Positions 16,479 to 25,689 of a stretch of DNA of 64,000 nucleotides are shown here, in pieces (the stretch's first letter is position 1; the number at the start of each line of letters is the position of its first letter). Both the position numbers and the translations under genes were made by a program. Below the pieces are notes generated by a model. It had not been told where the DNA came from. It searched no databases and saw only the letters and a list, made by a program, of their open reading frames with translations. This DNA comes from Flavonifractor sp052065355 (lineage in GTDB: Bacteria; Bacillota; Clostridia; Oscillospirales; Oscillospiraceae), in the NCBI RefSeq assembly GCF_052065355.1, contig NZ_JBQHUF010000002.1, positions 1-64,000 on the forward strand, in the 5' to 3' direction.

Positions 16479-18260
16479 TCACTTGACCAGTTCGTTATAC
16501 AGTCCTCTGGGGGTATAGGTGGTGTGGAGCAGCTCATGGGACCTGTGACCGCAGGGCTGGCCCAGGTACTCCTCATACAGCTTCAGCAGATCGGGGTTCT
16601 CGTGGCTCTTACGGAGGGTCTTGGACTCGTCCTCGCTGTACAGGGCCCGCATCCGCTTCTCCCGGTAGCCCTCCTCCCGGTTCCGGGGCTGGCCACCGCC
16701 GTTAATACAGCCGCCGGGACAGCCCATGACCTCGATAAAGTGGTAGGGGGAGGTGCCTGCCGCTACGTCCCGCATGAGGATGTCCGCCCCCTTCAGGCTG
16801 GAAGTGACCGCAATGCGGGCGGTGACGCCCTCCAGGAAGGAGTACTCGGGCAGCACGTTCTCAAAGGTCACTGCCGCCTCCTTTACCAGCTCCAGGCCCA
16901 CAATGGGGGCCACGTGGAGGCCGTCGAAGGGCAGCTCCCGACCGGTGGTCAGCTCGTACACGGTGCGCAGGGCGGCCTCCATCACGCCGCCGGTGACGCC
17001 GAAAATGTCGGCAGCGCCGGAGCACAGGCCCAGGGGATCGTCAAACTTCTCGTCGGGCAGGTTAACAAAGTCGATGCCGGCGGATTTAATCATCCGGGCC
17101 AGCTCCCGGGTGGTGAGCACCGCGTCCACGTCCCGGCGGCCCACCACCTCCATCTCCGGACGCTGGATCTCGTACTTCTTGGCGGTGCAGGGCATGACGG
17201 AGATCATGTAGATGTCAGCCGGGTCGATGCCCACCTTTTCCGCGTAGAAGGACTTCACCAGGGCCCCCATCATGGTGTGGGGGGACTTGCAGGTGGACAG
17301 GTGGTCCAGCTCATTGGGGAAGGCGTGCTCGATGTGCTTGATCCAGCCGGGGGAGCAGGAGGTGAGCATAGGCAGCACCGCATCCCCGCCGGTGAGGGCA
17401 GACTTCAGCCGCTGGAGCAGTTCGGTGCCCTCCTCCAGGATGGTCAGGTCGGCGGCAAAGTCGGTATCGAATACGTGGTCAAAGCCCAGGGCGTGGAGGG
17501 CGGCGGCGATCTTGCCGGTGCAGCGGGTGCCGGTGGGCATCCCGAACTCCTCGCCCAGAGCGGCACGGACCGCGGGGGCCACCTGGATGACGGTGACCTT
17601 CTTCTCATCCTCCAGGGCCCGCCAGACAGGCTGGATGGCGTCGGTCTCGGTCAAAGCCCCGGTGGGGCAGACGGAGACGCACTGGCCGCACATAGCGCAG
17701 GCGGTGGAGTTGAGGGGCAGGCCCATGGCGGGGGAGATGACGGTGTCAAAGCCCCGGTTCTGGGCGTTGATGGCCCCCACCTCCTGGATCTGGTTACAGA
17801 CCGTGACGCACCGGCGGCACAGGATGCACTTGGAGGTGTCCCGGGTGATGGAGGGGGACACGTCCACATGGCAGGGACCCATCTCGCCGGAAATGCGGGC
17901 TTCGGTGACTCCCAGCTCCTGGCCCAGAGCCTGGAGCTCGCAGCTCTGGTTCCGGGAACAGGACAGGCAGTCCTTGGGGTGGTTGGAAATCAGCAGTTCG
18001 TATAGCATCTTCCGCTTGGCTCTTACCTTGGGGCTGTTGGTGTGGATCACCATGCCCTCCCTGGCCTTCACCATGCAGGAGGCCTGGAGGTTGCGCATGC
18101 CCTCCACCTCCACCACGCAGATGCGGCAGGTGCCGTACTGGTGGACGTCCTTCAGGTAGCAAAGGGAGGGGATGTGGATGCCGTTCTGCCGGGCGGCCTC
18201 CAGGATGGTGGAGCCCTCCTGGGCCTGACACGGCTTTCCGTTGATGGTCAGATTCAGCAT
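16479..18260 (-). CDS. hydA: [FeFe] hydrogenase catalytic subunit, NADH-linked HydA type
   Basis: 593 residues. An N-terminal [2Fe-2S] ferredoxin domain (Cys at about 34, 45, 48, 62), a His-Cys3 cluster region (HPKDCLSCSRNQSCEL near 93-108), two [4Fe-4S] motifs (CILCRRCVTVC and CAMCGQCVSVC) and the H-cluster domain with TSCSPGW, MPCTAKKYE and GCPGGCINGGGQP. It makes H2 from reduced carriers in the cytoplasm. It overlaps functionally with the two upstream genes: the hydB stop is 5 bases before its ATG and hydB's last codons contain its ribosome binding site. This is the trimeric NAD(P)-linked and often electron-bifurcating hydrogenase class; whether it bifurcates with ferredoxin is inferred, not visible. 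Confidence 0.95.
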   Translation of the reverse strand: MLNLTINGKPCQAQEGSTILEAARQNGIHIPSLCYLKDVHQYGTCRICVVEVEGMRNLQASCMVKAREGMVIHTNSPKVRAKRKMLYELLISNHPKDCLSCSRNQSCELQALGQELGVTEARISGEMGPCHVDVSPSITRDTSKCILCRRCVTVCNQIQEVGAINAQNRGFDTVISPAMGLPLNSTACAMCGQCVSVCPTGALTETDAIQPVWRALEDEKKVTVIQVAPAVRAALGEEFGMPTGTRCTGKIAAALHALGFDHVFDTDFAADLTILEEGTELLQRLKSALTGGDAVLPMLTSCSPGWIKHIEHAFPNELDHLSTCKSPHTMMGALVKSFYAEKVGIDPADIYMISVMPCTAKKYEIQRPEMEVVGRRDVDAVLTTRELARMIKSAGIDFVNLPDEKFDDPLGLCSGAADIFGVTGGVMEAALRTVYELTTGRELPFDGLHVAPIVGLELVKEAAVTFENVLPEYSFLEGVTARIAVTSSLKGADILMRDVAAGTSPYHFIEVMGCPGGCINGGGQPRNREEGYREKRMRALYSEDESKTLRKSHENPDLLKLYEEYLGQPCGHRSHELLHTTYTPRGLYNELVK

Positions 18261-18265
18261 CTTCC

Positions 18266-21200
18266 TTACCTCCTATCGCAGTGCAGGCAGCGCAGGCACT
18301 CGGCCATGGCGTCCAGATTGTGGTAGCCCTGGGCCACCTCGCGGAAATTGTCCACCCGGTCTTCCACGCCCAGGCAGCGGGTGGGGAAGCGGTCGTGGGC
18401 TTCCACGTCGCCCACGGGGATGACGGGGATGTCGATCTCCTCGCCCTTGTTCAGCACGCCGGCGCCGCCCAGATAGCGGTCGATGCCCGCGGCGGCCTTC
18501 TTGCCGTCGGCGATGGCGTTGATGACCACCCGGCTGCCGTGGGCGGCCGCGTCGCCGCCGGCAAACATGCCGGGCCGCTTGGTCTCACCGGTGAAGCGGT
18601 CGGTGGCAAAGTTCTTGCCGCCCTCGTCGGTGGGCAGGGTGTTGGCGTCCAGACCCTGGTTGACGGCGGCCACCACCCCGTCGCAGGGGATGTCAAACTC
18701 GGAGCCGGGGATGTGGCGGCTGCGCATGCGGCCGTCCTTGCCGAAGTCGGCCAGCTCCCGGCGGACCAGCCGGATGCCGGTGACCTTGCCGTTCTCCCCC
18801 AGGATCTCCACGGGAGAGGCCAGCTCGATGAGGTTGATGCCCTCTTCCCGGGCCTCGGCAACCTCCTCCGCGCCGGCGGGCATCTCGTCCACCGTGCGGC
18901 GGTAGGCCACGGTGACCTCCTCCGCCCCCAGGCGGCGGGCGGTGCGGGCGCAGTCCATGGCGGTGGAGCCGCCGCCGATGACCACCAGACGGCGGGGCAC
19001 GGTGCGGTCCACATGGAGGCCCACCCGGCGCAGGAAGGCCAGACCGCTTTCCACGCCCTCCAGGTCCTCGCCGGGAACGTCCATGCGCATGGGCTTCTGG
19101 GTGCCGATGGCCATGTACACTGCGTCGCTGCGCTCCATGAGCTCGTTGACCGTCATGATGCAGCCGGCACGGGAGCCGATGCGGGAATTGGTATGGATGG
19201 TGACGCCCGCCTCCTCAATGGCGGCGATTTCCTTGGCCAGCACCTCGTTGGGCAGGCGGTACTCGGGGATGCCCCAGTACAGCACGCCGCCGGCCACGGC
19301 ATCGGCCTCGTACACGTCCACCTTGTGGCCCAGCTTGGCCAGATAGTAGGCGCAGGTGAGGCCGGAGGGACCGGCGCCCACCACCGAGACATGCTTGCCG
19401 GTGGGCGGGTTGGGCTTGACGGGGGGTACTTCATACTCGCCGCTGAGCACGTGGTCGCCCACGAACCGCTTGATGGAGCAGATGGCCAGGGGTTCATCCA
19501 CCTGGGAGCGGCGGCAATGCTGCTCGCAGGGGTGGGTACACACACGGCCGCAGACAGCGGGGAAGGGATTGTCCTGACGGATGAGCCGGTAGGCGTCCCC
19601 CAGACGGCCGGAGGCCACCAGGGACAGGTAGCCGGGCACGTTGACCCCGGCGGGACAGGCATTGCGGCAGGGGGAGGTATACAGCTCGGAGCACACCCCG
19701 GCGTCGCAGTGCTTGGCCTTGATGTGGGTCTCGTACTCCTCCCGGAAGTAGCGGATGGTGGACAGAACGGGGTTGGAAGCGGTCTGGCCCAGGCCGCACA
19801 TGGCGGTCTGCTGCAGGGTGGAGGCCAGCTCCTCCAGCATCTCGATGTCGCCCTCCTGGCCCTTGCCCTGGGTGATCCGCTCCAGGATCTCCAGCATCCG
19901 CTTGGTGCCCACCCGGCAGGGCAGGCACTTGCCGCAGCTCTCGTCCCGGATGAAGTCCATAAAATACCGGGCGGTGTCCACCATGCAGGTGTCCTCGTTC
20001 ATGACGATCAGGCCGCCGGAGCCCATGATGGCTCCCAGGGCGGACAGGGACTCGTAGTCCACCGTCACGTTCAGGTGCTCCTTGGTCAGGCAGCCGCCGG
20101 AGGGGCCGCCGGACTGGATGGCCTTAAAGCCCTTGCCGTCCACGATGCCGCCGCCGATCTTGTACACGATGTCGCCCAGCACGGTGCCCATGGGCACCTC
20201 GATGATGCCGGCGTTGACGATGGCGCCCGCCAGGGCAAAGACCTTGGTGCCCTTGCTCTTCTCGGTGCCGAAGGAGGCATACCAGGCCGCCCCGTTGAGG
20301 ATGATGGGGGCCACGTTGGCCAGGGTCTCTACGTTGTTGATGATGGTGGGCTTTTCAAACAGGCCGGACTCGAAGGGGAAGGGGGGCTTTTGGCGGGGTT
20401 CGCCTCTCATACCCTCGATGGAGGCCAGCAGGGCGGTCTCCTCGCCGCAGACGAAGGCGCCGGCGCCAATGCGGATCTCCAGGTCGAAGCTGACTCCGGA
20501 GCCCAGAATGTCCTGGCCCAGCAGCCCGGCGGCCCGGGCCTGGTCGATGGCGGCGCCCAGCCGCTCCACCGCCAGGGGGTACTCCGCCCGGACGTAGACG
20601 TAGCCCTTGTCGGCCCCGATGGCGTAGCCGCCCAGCAGCATGCCCTCAATGATGGAGTGGGGATCACCCTCCAGCACCGAGCGGTCCATGAACGCGCCGG
20701 GGTCGCCCTCGTCGGCGTTGCAGACGATGTACTTCTGACCCTTGGGGGCCTTCATGCCGGCCTCCCACTTCACGCCGGTGGGGAAGCCCGCGCCGCCCCG
20801 GCCCCGCAGGCCGGAGGCCTTCATCTCCTCCACCACCTGCTCCGGGGTCATGGTGAGCAGGGCCTTGGCGGCGGCGGCGTAGCCGTCCCGGGCGATGTAG
20901 GCGTCCAGGGAGGCGTACTCCATCCGGCCGCAGTTGCGCAGGGCGATACGCACCTGCTCCTTAAAGAAGCTGATGTCGTCCAGCTTGGGTACCCGCTTCT
21001 TCTGATAGCTGTCCCAGAAGGTGTACTCCTCTACCACCTGGCCGCCCACCAGATGGCGCTCCACCACGTCCCGGACCTTCTCCGGGTCCATGGAGGTGTA
21101 GAAAATGCCGTCGGGCTCCACCAGCATGACGGGACCAGCGGCGCAGGTGCCCATGCAGCCGGTGACCAGCACATTCACCGAGTCGGTGAGGCCGTGGTCG

Positions 21201-21358
21201 GCCAGGGCCTGGTCCAGGGCCTCCCGTACCTCCTGACAGTGGGAGGACACGCAGCCCGCGCCGCCGCACACCAGCACCTGCCAGGCGCACTTGCTCTGCT
21301 GGGCCAGATAGCTCTCCTTGATGCGGCTCAGGTCCGCAGTTGAACGCACAAGGCTCAC
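18266..21358 (-). CDS. hydB: NuoF-like hydrogenase subunit fused to GltD-like flavoprotein
   Basis: 1030 residues, far longer than usual HydB (about 600). Domains: thioredoxin-like [2Fe-2S] region (VCGGAGCVSS...CMGTCAAGP, 30-95), NuoF-like FMN/NADH and [4Fe-4S] domain (GLRGRGGAGFPTG near 183, SCGKCLPCRVGTKRM near 480), then from about 555 a glutamate-synthase-small-chain-like module with two Cys clusters (CRNACPAGVNVPGY, CGRVCTHPCEQHC), an FAD motif VVGAGPSGLTCAYYLAKLG and an NAD(P) motif VVIGGGSTAMDCARTARRLG. It replaces the usual C-terminal ferredoxin domain. It should pass electrons between pyridine nucleotide and HydA; the GltD module suggests a second flavin or NADPH site. Overlaps hydC by four bases. 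Confidence 0.92.
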   Translation of the reverse strand: MSLVRSTADLSRIKESYLAQQSKCAWQVLVCGGAGCVSSHCQEVREALDQALADHGLTDSVNVLVTGCMGTCAAGPVMLVEPDGIFYTSMDPEKVRDVVERHLVGGQVVEEYTFWDSYQKKRVPKLDDISFFKEQVRIALRNCGRMEYASLDAYIARDGYAAAAKALLTMTPEQVVEEMKASGLRGRGGAGFPTGVKWEAGMKAPKGQKYIVCNADEGDPGAFMDRSVLEGDPHSIIEGMLLGGYAIGADKGYVYVRAEYPLAVERLGAAIDQARAAGLLGQDILGSGVSFDLEIRIGAGAFVCGEETALLASIEGMRGEPRQKPPFPFESGLFEKPTIINNVETLANVAPIILNGAAWYASFGTEKSKGTKVFALAGAIVNAGIIEVPMGTVLGDIVYKIGGGIVDGKGFKAIQSGGPSGGCLTKEHLNVTVDYESLSALGAIMGSGGLIVMNEDTCMVDTARYFMDFIRDESCGKCLPCRVGTKRMLEILERITQGKGQEGDIEMLEELASTLQQTAMCGLGQTASNPVLSTIRYFREEYETHIKAKHCDAGVCSELYTSPCRNACPAGVNVPGYLSLVASGRLGDAYRLIRQDNPFPAVCGRVCTHPCEQHCRRSQVDEPLAICSIKRFVGDHVLSGEYEVPPVKPNPPTGKHVSVVGAGPSGLTCAYYLAKLGHKVDVYEADAVAGGVLYWGIPEYRLPNEVLAKEIAAIEEAGVTIHTNSRIGSRAGCIMTVNELMERSDAVYMAIGTQKPMRMDVPGEDLEGVESGLAFLRRVGLHVDRTVPRRLVVIGGGSTAMDCARTARRLGAEEVTVAYRRTVDEMPAGAEEVAEAREEGINLIELASPVEILGENGKVTGIRLVRRELADFGKDGRMRSRHIPGSEFDIPCDGVVAAVNQGLDANTLPTDEGGKNFATDRFTGETKRPGMFAGGDAAAHGSRVVINAIADGKKAAAGIDRYLGGAGVLNKGEEIDIPVIPVGDVEAHDRFPTRCLGVEDRVDNFREVAQGYHNLDAMAECLRCLHCDRR

Positions 21359-21894
21359 GGTTCCGTCCCCCCATTCTCATCATATCGGGCCAGAATACTC
21401 TCCAGCCGCTCAGGCTTGACCTGTTTATACACCGTGTCGTCGATGGACATGGCGGGGGCCAGGCCGCAGGCGCCGATGCACCGGGCTACCTCCAGGGTGA
21501 ATTTCCGGTCGGCGGTGGTGTCCCCCACCTTTACGTCCAGCAGCTCCTGGAGCCGCTCCACGATCTTCTTGCCGCCCCGGACGTAGCAGGCGGTGCCCAG
21601 GCACACCCGGATGGTATGCCTGCCCCTGGGCTGGGTGGAGAAGAAGGAGTAGAAGGTCACCACGCCGGAGACCTGAGACAGAGGGATCTCCAGCTCGTCG
21701 GCCACGATCTTCTGCACCTCAATGGGCAGGTACCCGTAAATGGTCTGGGCCATATGCAGCACCTGAATGAGGGAGCCCTCTTTTCCCCGGTACTCCCGGG
21801 CCAGGGTGCGGATGCGCTCTTGCAGGACCTCTTCACTCTCCGCGCCGCAGCCGCAGCAGCAGGTGCACTGGCTCTCCGTTGCCTTTTGAGACAT
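21355..21894 (-). CDS. hydC: NuoE-like hydrogenase subunit
   Basis: 179-residue [2Fe-2S] thioredoxin-like protein with the NuoE ligand pattern CLGTACYV (about 99) and CIGACGLAP (about 140). It is the small diaphorase subunit linking HydB to the rest of the hydrogenase. The N-terminus holds an unusual CTCCCGC run (residues 10-16) not part of the known cluster motif. First gene of hydC-hydB-hydA; the 127-base AT-rich gap upstream should hold the operon promoter, but I could not choose between weak candidates. Confidence 0.92.
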   Translation of the reverse strand: MSQKATESQCTCCCGCGAESEEVLQERIRTLAREYRGKEGSLIQVLHMAQTIYGYLPIEVQKIVADELEIPLSQVSGVVTFYSFFSTQPRGRHTIRVCLGTACYVRGGKKIVERLQELLDVKVGDTTADRKFTLEVARCIGACGLAPAMSIDDTVYKQVKPERLESILARYDENGGTEP

Positions 21895-22022
21895 GCCTCA
21901 ACACCTCGTTTTCCTGAAAAAATTTTATCCCATCTAATAAAATGAGAGGAATCTAACAACAGGCTACCACAGAGCGGCGGAAAATGGAAATTCCGTTTTT
22001 GGGGCCGTAATACAAAAAATAA

Positions 22023-22056
22023 ATAAACCGCCCGGTTCAAGTTCCGGGCGGCTTGT
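22023..22056 (-). terminator. LysR gene terminator
   Basis: On the minus strand CCGCCCGG-aacttgaa-CCGGGCGG is followed by TTTATTTATTTTTT, directly after the LysR stop. Confidence 0.85.
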
Positions 22057-22982
22057 TATTCGGGGGAGGAGAGCTGAGCCATGTGCTGCTGCTTGACCTC
22101 TGCCCGGCACAGGCGGAGGAAGAGCCCCACGGCGGGGTTGGGGGTGTCTGCCCGGGCCAGGGCGGCCAGCCGGAACAGGCCGGTGGTGCCGGTGACCTGG
22201 ATGGCCCGCAGGCCGGGCTGGGGGGTGTCGGGGTAGTAGCAGCGGGGGAGAAGGGCCACCTGATCGTCCAGCTGTACCCGCAGTAGGGCGGCCTCCAGCC
22301 GCTCCCCGGTGTAGGTGACGGCGGGGCTTACCCGGCAGGAGTGGAAGAGCTGATTCATCAGGGCGGGAAAAGCCACGCTGCCCCGGCTTTGGGGGACCAG
22401 CAGCCGTTCCCGGGCCAGCTCTGCCGGCGTCACCGATGCCCGGCCGGCCAGGGGATGTCCCTCGCCCACAGCGGCCAGCAGGGGCACGGGACACAGGGTC
22501 ACCCCCTGGAGGGTGGAGGGGAGGGCCTCCCCGGTGCACAGCCCCACCGCGGCGTCCAGCATCCCGTCCTCCAGCGCTTCCACCAGGGATTCTCCCTGCT
22601 GAAAGGACACCAGCCGGACGGAGATCAGAGGATAGGCCTCCCGAAATTTCTGGAGCAGGCCGGGCCAGGGCCCGCTGCCGTAGGTCCAGCGGTAGCCCAG
22701 GATGAGGCTGCCTGCCATGCCGTCCCGGTACTCCTGGAGCCGGCGGCAGGCGGCGTCGTACCGGGCCAGGACGGCCCCCGCCTCTTTGAGAAACAGAGCC
22801 CCCGCCTCGGTGAGGGACACTGACTGCCGGTCCCGGCGGAACAGCTGCACCCCCAGCTCCTCCTCCAGCTGCACGATGTGGCGGCTGAGGGTGGGCTGGG
22901 TCAGATTCAGCTCCTGGGCGGTCCGGCTGAAGTTCAGGTGCCGGGCCAGCAGGTCAAATTCCCGCAGCAGATTCAGATCCAA
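22056..22982 (-). CDS. LysR-family transcriptional regulator
   Basis: 308 residues with an N-terminal winged helix (LNFSRTAQELNLTQPTLSRHIVQLEEELGVQLF, spanning 17-50) and a LysR effector domain. The start is TTG 22982 behind a G-rich ribosome binding site. It lies upstream of, and points toward, the hydrogenase genes but has its own terminator, so control of hyd is possible, not shown. A palindrome at 22997-23021 lies in its promoter region and could be its autoregulatory site. The ligand is unknown. Confidence 0.88.
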   Translation of the reverse strand: MDLNLLREFDLLARHLNFSRTAQELNLTQPTLSRHIVQLEEELGVQLFRRDRQSVSLTEAGALFLKEAGAVLARYDAACRRLQEYRDGMAGSLILGYRWTYGSGPWPGLLQKFREAYPLISVRLVSFQQGESLVEALEDGMLDAAVGLCTGEALPSTLQGVTLCPVPLLAAVGEGHPLAGRASVTPAELARERLLVPQSRGSVAFPALMNQLFHSCRVSPAVTYTGERLEAALLRVQLDDQVALLPRCYYPDTPQPGLRAIQVTGTTGLFRLAALARADTPNPAVGLFLRLCRAEVKQQHMAQLSSPE

Positions 22983-22996
22983 TGCCGACCCCCCTT

Positions 22997-23021
22997 AAAA
23001 CTAAAACAATCAGTTTAGTTT
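22997..23021. promoter_or_regulatory. LysR-box-like palindrome
   Basis: AAAACTAAA (22997-23005) and TTTAGTTTT (23013-23021) are exact inverted repeats separated by 7 bases, between the LysR gene and the divergent helicase gene. Position and symmetry fit LysR autoregulation. Confidence 0.5.
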
Positions 23022-23145
23022 TTTATACCATATTATTCCGTTCTTTGCAAGGGCGTCCGGCCCCTTTCACAAACTTTGACTTTATCTGCCATCCGTGATA
23101 GCATAAAACCAATCAACCATGGTTTTGGATAAGGGAGCGATGGAC

Positions 23146-24222
23146 ATGGCCGAACGCGATACACAGTATCCGGAAAAGCAGTTGGGGAGGACCCTCAGCG
23201 ACTGCGCCGCTCTGTTCACCAGGGAGGAGATCGGCAGCGTGTCTGCCGAGCGGGTGCCCACCGGCTTTCCCTCTCTGGACCGGAGCCTGAATGGCGGTTT
23301 GTTTAACGGCCTGTTTGTGCTGGGCGCGGTGCCTGGTCTGGGCAAGTCCACCCTGGCCCTCCAGATTGCCTATAACCTGTCCGGCAGGGGCTACCCGGTA
23401 CTCTACTTTGCTCTGGAGATGAACCGGGCCTGGATCACCGCCAAGGCCCTCTGCCGGGCCGACTTTGCCCTCCATCGCCAGCCTGGCTTTCAGGCGGCCG
23501 ACCTGCTGAACATGGGAAGGCGGTTTTCCGACGGGGAGTGGGAGCGGATCAGTCAAGCCAGGGGGCTGGTGGAGCGGGAGGGCCGCAACCTCTACCTCTA
23601 TGAGCAGGGACCGGACCTCACCCATATCGGCCAGATCCGGGAGCACATCCGGCAGTTCCGGGAGGGGTACCAGGCGGCGGGCGGAAACCGCCCCATCCTG
23701 GTGGTAGTGGACTATTTGCAGATCCTTACCCCCCGGGACCCTGCCATGAAATTCAGCGACAAGCAGATTGTGGACGACAACGTCCGGGAGCTGTGCGCCA
23801 TCCGGGACCAGGAGCAGGTCATGATCCTGCTCATCAGTGCCCTGAACCGATACAGCTATAATAAGGAGATCTCTCTGGAGAGTTTTAAGGAGTCCGGCTC
23901 CATCGAATACTCCGCCGACGTAATCCTGGGCATGCAGTACCAGGGCATGGAGAAGAACAAGGGAAAGGTTGCACTCACCCTGGATGACGCCAAGAACCGG
24001 AACCCCCGGCAGCTGGAGCTGTCCCTGCTGAAGATGCGCTACGGCCAGGACGGAGTGCGCATTCCTCTGGAATTTTACAGCGGCAGCTCCTACTTCCAGG
24101 AGCCGGAGGGAGCCGCGCTGGCACAGCCTGCCCGGATTCGGGAGCTACGGGAGCGCTTTGCCGCCTGGCCCGTCCAGTATCACGACGGTTTTCATCAAAA
24201 AGCCCGGCGGCTGAGGGGGTGA
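23146..24222 (+). CDS. DnaB-like helicase domain protein
   Basis: About 358 residues corresponding to the RecA-like ATPase domain of replicative helicases without the DnaB N-terminal domain. Features: VPTGFPSLDRSLNGGL, Walker A GAVPGLGKST (about residue 66), LYFALEM, Walker B ILVVVDYLQIL (about 188) and an SGSIEYSADVILG segment. Such short DnaB-like ATPases occur on plasmids and integrative elements and act at replication forks. ATG 23146 follows AAGGGAG at 8 bases; ATG 23119 and 23140 are in frame but badly spaced. It opens a block of plasmid-like genes and is 4 bases from the next one. Confidence 0.8.
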   Translation: MAERDTQYPEKQLGRTLSDCAALFTREEIGSVSAERVPTGFPSLDRSLNGGLFNGLFVLGAVPGLGKSTLALQIAYNLSGRGYPVLYFALEMNRAWITAKALCRADFALHRQPGFQAADLLNMGRRFSDGEWERISQARGLVEREGRNLYLYEQGPDLTHIGQIREHIRQFREGYQAAGGNRPILVVVDYLQILTPRDPAMKFSDKQIVDDNVRELCAIRDQEQVMILLISALNRYSYNKEISLESFKESGSIEYSADVILGMQYQGMEKNKGKVALTLDDAKNRNPRQLELSLLKMRYGQDGVRIPLEFYSGSSYFQEPEGAALAQPARIRELRERFAAWPVQYHDGFHQKARRLRG

Positions 24223-24226
24223 GGGT

Positions 24227-25117
24227 ATGGAACAGTTTATTATGAACAACTGCAAGATCGCCAATGAGCTGCGGAAATACCGGGACCTCACCGGCTGCGT
24301 CAACCGGGTCAGCCTGTCCGACGACCCTGAAAACTACGCCGACTACGTCATTACTCAGGAGCTGTCCTACCTGGACATGGTGACGGCCAACGCAGTCTAT
24401 TCCCTGTGGCGGTCCGGGGAAGGGAAGAACGGCTTCCGGGCGGAAACCATCGGCCAGATCATGGCGGGGGACATGGACCGGCGGCTGCGGCCGGAAAAGC
24501 AGGACGAGGTGGAGGCCCGTCTGCAAAGGCTGGCCAAAACAGAGCTGTACATCCTGGCTGACCACGACCAGCAGGCTAAGCAGGAGGCCTATGAGGGTCC
24601 CTTCCTGCCCATTACCTGGGAGAGCGGCAAAAGCAGGCTGCGCTTCCACTTCCGGGACGAGGGACAGATGCCTCTGTATCAGTACGCCGAGGATCGGGGC
24701 CAGCTGATCCGGCTGTCCGTCAGCCTCCTGCGGGACGACGAAAAGCAGGGGCAGACCAAGCTCAACAACAATGACCGCACCCTGTTGCTGCGGCATTATC
24801 TGCTTCAGGAGCTGGAGATCGTCCGCTACCCGGCCAACCGGGTGGACCGGCGGGAGCTCCGCCTGCTGAAACGGGACGAGGCGGGCAACGAGTACGGCCT
24901 GCTCTGGACCCTGGGCCTGACGGCAGAGGAAAAGAACCAGACCGCCGAGGTGAAACGGGCCCAGCAGACCATGGAACAGCTGATGGACAACTGGCGGAAA
25001 AGCGGTTATGTAACAGAAGAGGAGTATCAACCCCTTCCTCCGGAAAAAGGTTACGGTCTGCTGCTTCTGGGCTGTGACAAACCGGAGAAGAAGCGAAACA
25101 AAAAAGATAAAAGCTGA
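24227..25117 (+). CDS. uncharacterised protein paired with DnaB-like helicase
   Basis: 296 residues, charged, no signal peptide or membrane segment, lysine-rich C-terminus (PEKKRNKKDKS). The helical N-terminal half and a basic tail would suit a DNA-binding replication protein, and its place right after a DnaB-like helicase suggests an initiator or loader. I do not recognise any family, so this is context only. A terminator-rich noncoding region follows. Confidence 0.7.
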   Translation: MEQFIMNNCKIANELRKYRDLTGCVNRVSLSDDPENYADYVITQELSYLDMVTANAVYSLWRSGEGKNGFRAETIGQIMAGDMDRRLRPEKQDEVEARLQRLAKTELYILADHDQQAKQEAYEGPFLPITWESGKSRLRFHFRDEGQMPLYQYAEDRGQLIRLSVSLLRDDEKQGQTKLNNNDRTLLLRHYLLQELEIVRYPANRVDRRELRLLKRDEAGNEYGLLWTLGLTAEEKNQTAEVKRAQQTMEQLMDNWRKSGYVTEEEYQPLPPEKGYGLLLLGCDKPEKKRNKKDKS

Positions 25118-25689
25118 TATAATCCAGTTTTAACCATCTTTGTATCGGCTGGGGCGCAATGGATTGCGGATTGTTGCGTCCCTATAATCTACTAAGATAG
25201 AATGGGATAGAACAAGTTACAGAACTTCGTTCTGACCCCATTCTGGCTGCGGCCTCTGTAAGAGGCTTTTCAGAGTAAAACAATCACCCGACTTCCCAAG
25301 GGAAGCCGGGTATTTTTTTGCCTGTATCGTACCGGGCAGCATGTCCTGATCCGCGAGTGGAAGACGAGCGGGGTGCGTAAATGGGACCTGCCGGTCCCAT
25401 CGGGTGAAATAGTGAAGAAAATAGACGAGGGACGAGGGACGGGAGACGAGGGTTGAAGGACCCTATCGGGTCCCGGGTGAAATTGTGAAATAGAAAAGAC
25501 AGTCCCTGTCTGCGAAAGGAGTTGAGAACAATTTAAGCCTCTGCCGTTTCGGCAGAGAAGTCCGGTACGGCCCCCCTGACGGGGAGGCACGACAACGCAA
25601 GGCAAGAAACCCTTCCGGGTTTCCGGGAGTGTAGTAGAAGAAATAAACGGGCCTCCGGAAAGGTGGCAATTATGAAAGGAGATACTCTT
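25118..25689. other. hairpin-rich noncoding region
   Basis: No coding capacity is supported. It holds a terminator at 25286-25319 and at least four small perfect hairpins with 4-5-base loops: 25381-25400 (ATGGGACC arms), 25458-25473 (GGACCC arms), 25539-25557 (CTCTGCC arms) and 25607-25622 (AAACCC arms). The first two are each followed by a repeated CGGGTGAAAT(A/T)GTGAA word. It could be an origin, a transfer site, or a structured leader of the downstream genes. Confidence 0.5.
25286..25319 (+). terminator. Rho-independent terminator
   Basis: ACCCGACTTCCC pairs with GGGAAGCCGGGT and is followed by ATTTTTTT, downstream of the helicase/unknown pair. Confidence 0.8.

Noticed and set aside
18281..21343. 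1020-residue plus-strand open frame
   Set aside because: Antisense of the NuoF-GltD fusion; it has no recognisable domains and is an artefact of high GC at third codon positions.
22023..22056. the hairpin after LysR as a riboswitch for the hydrogenase operon
   Set aside because: It lies downstream of the LysR stop, has a simple stem and U tract, and no conserved aptamer; a plain terminator explains it.
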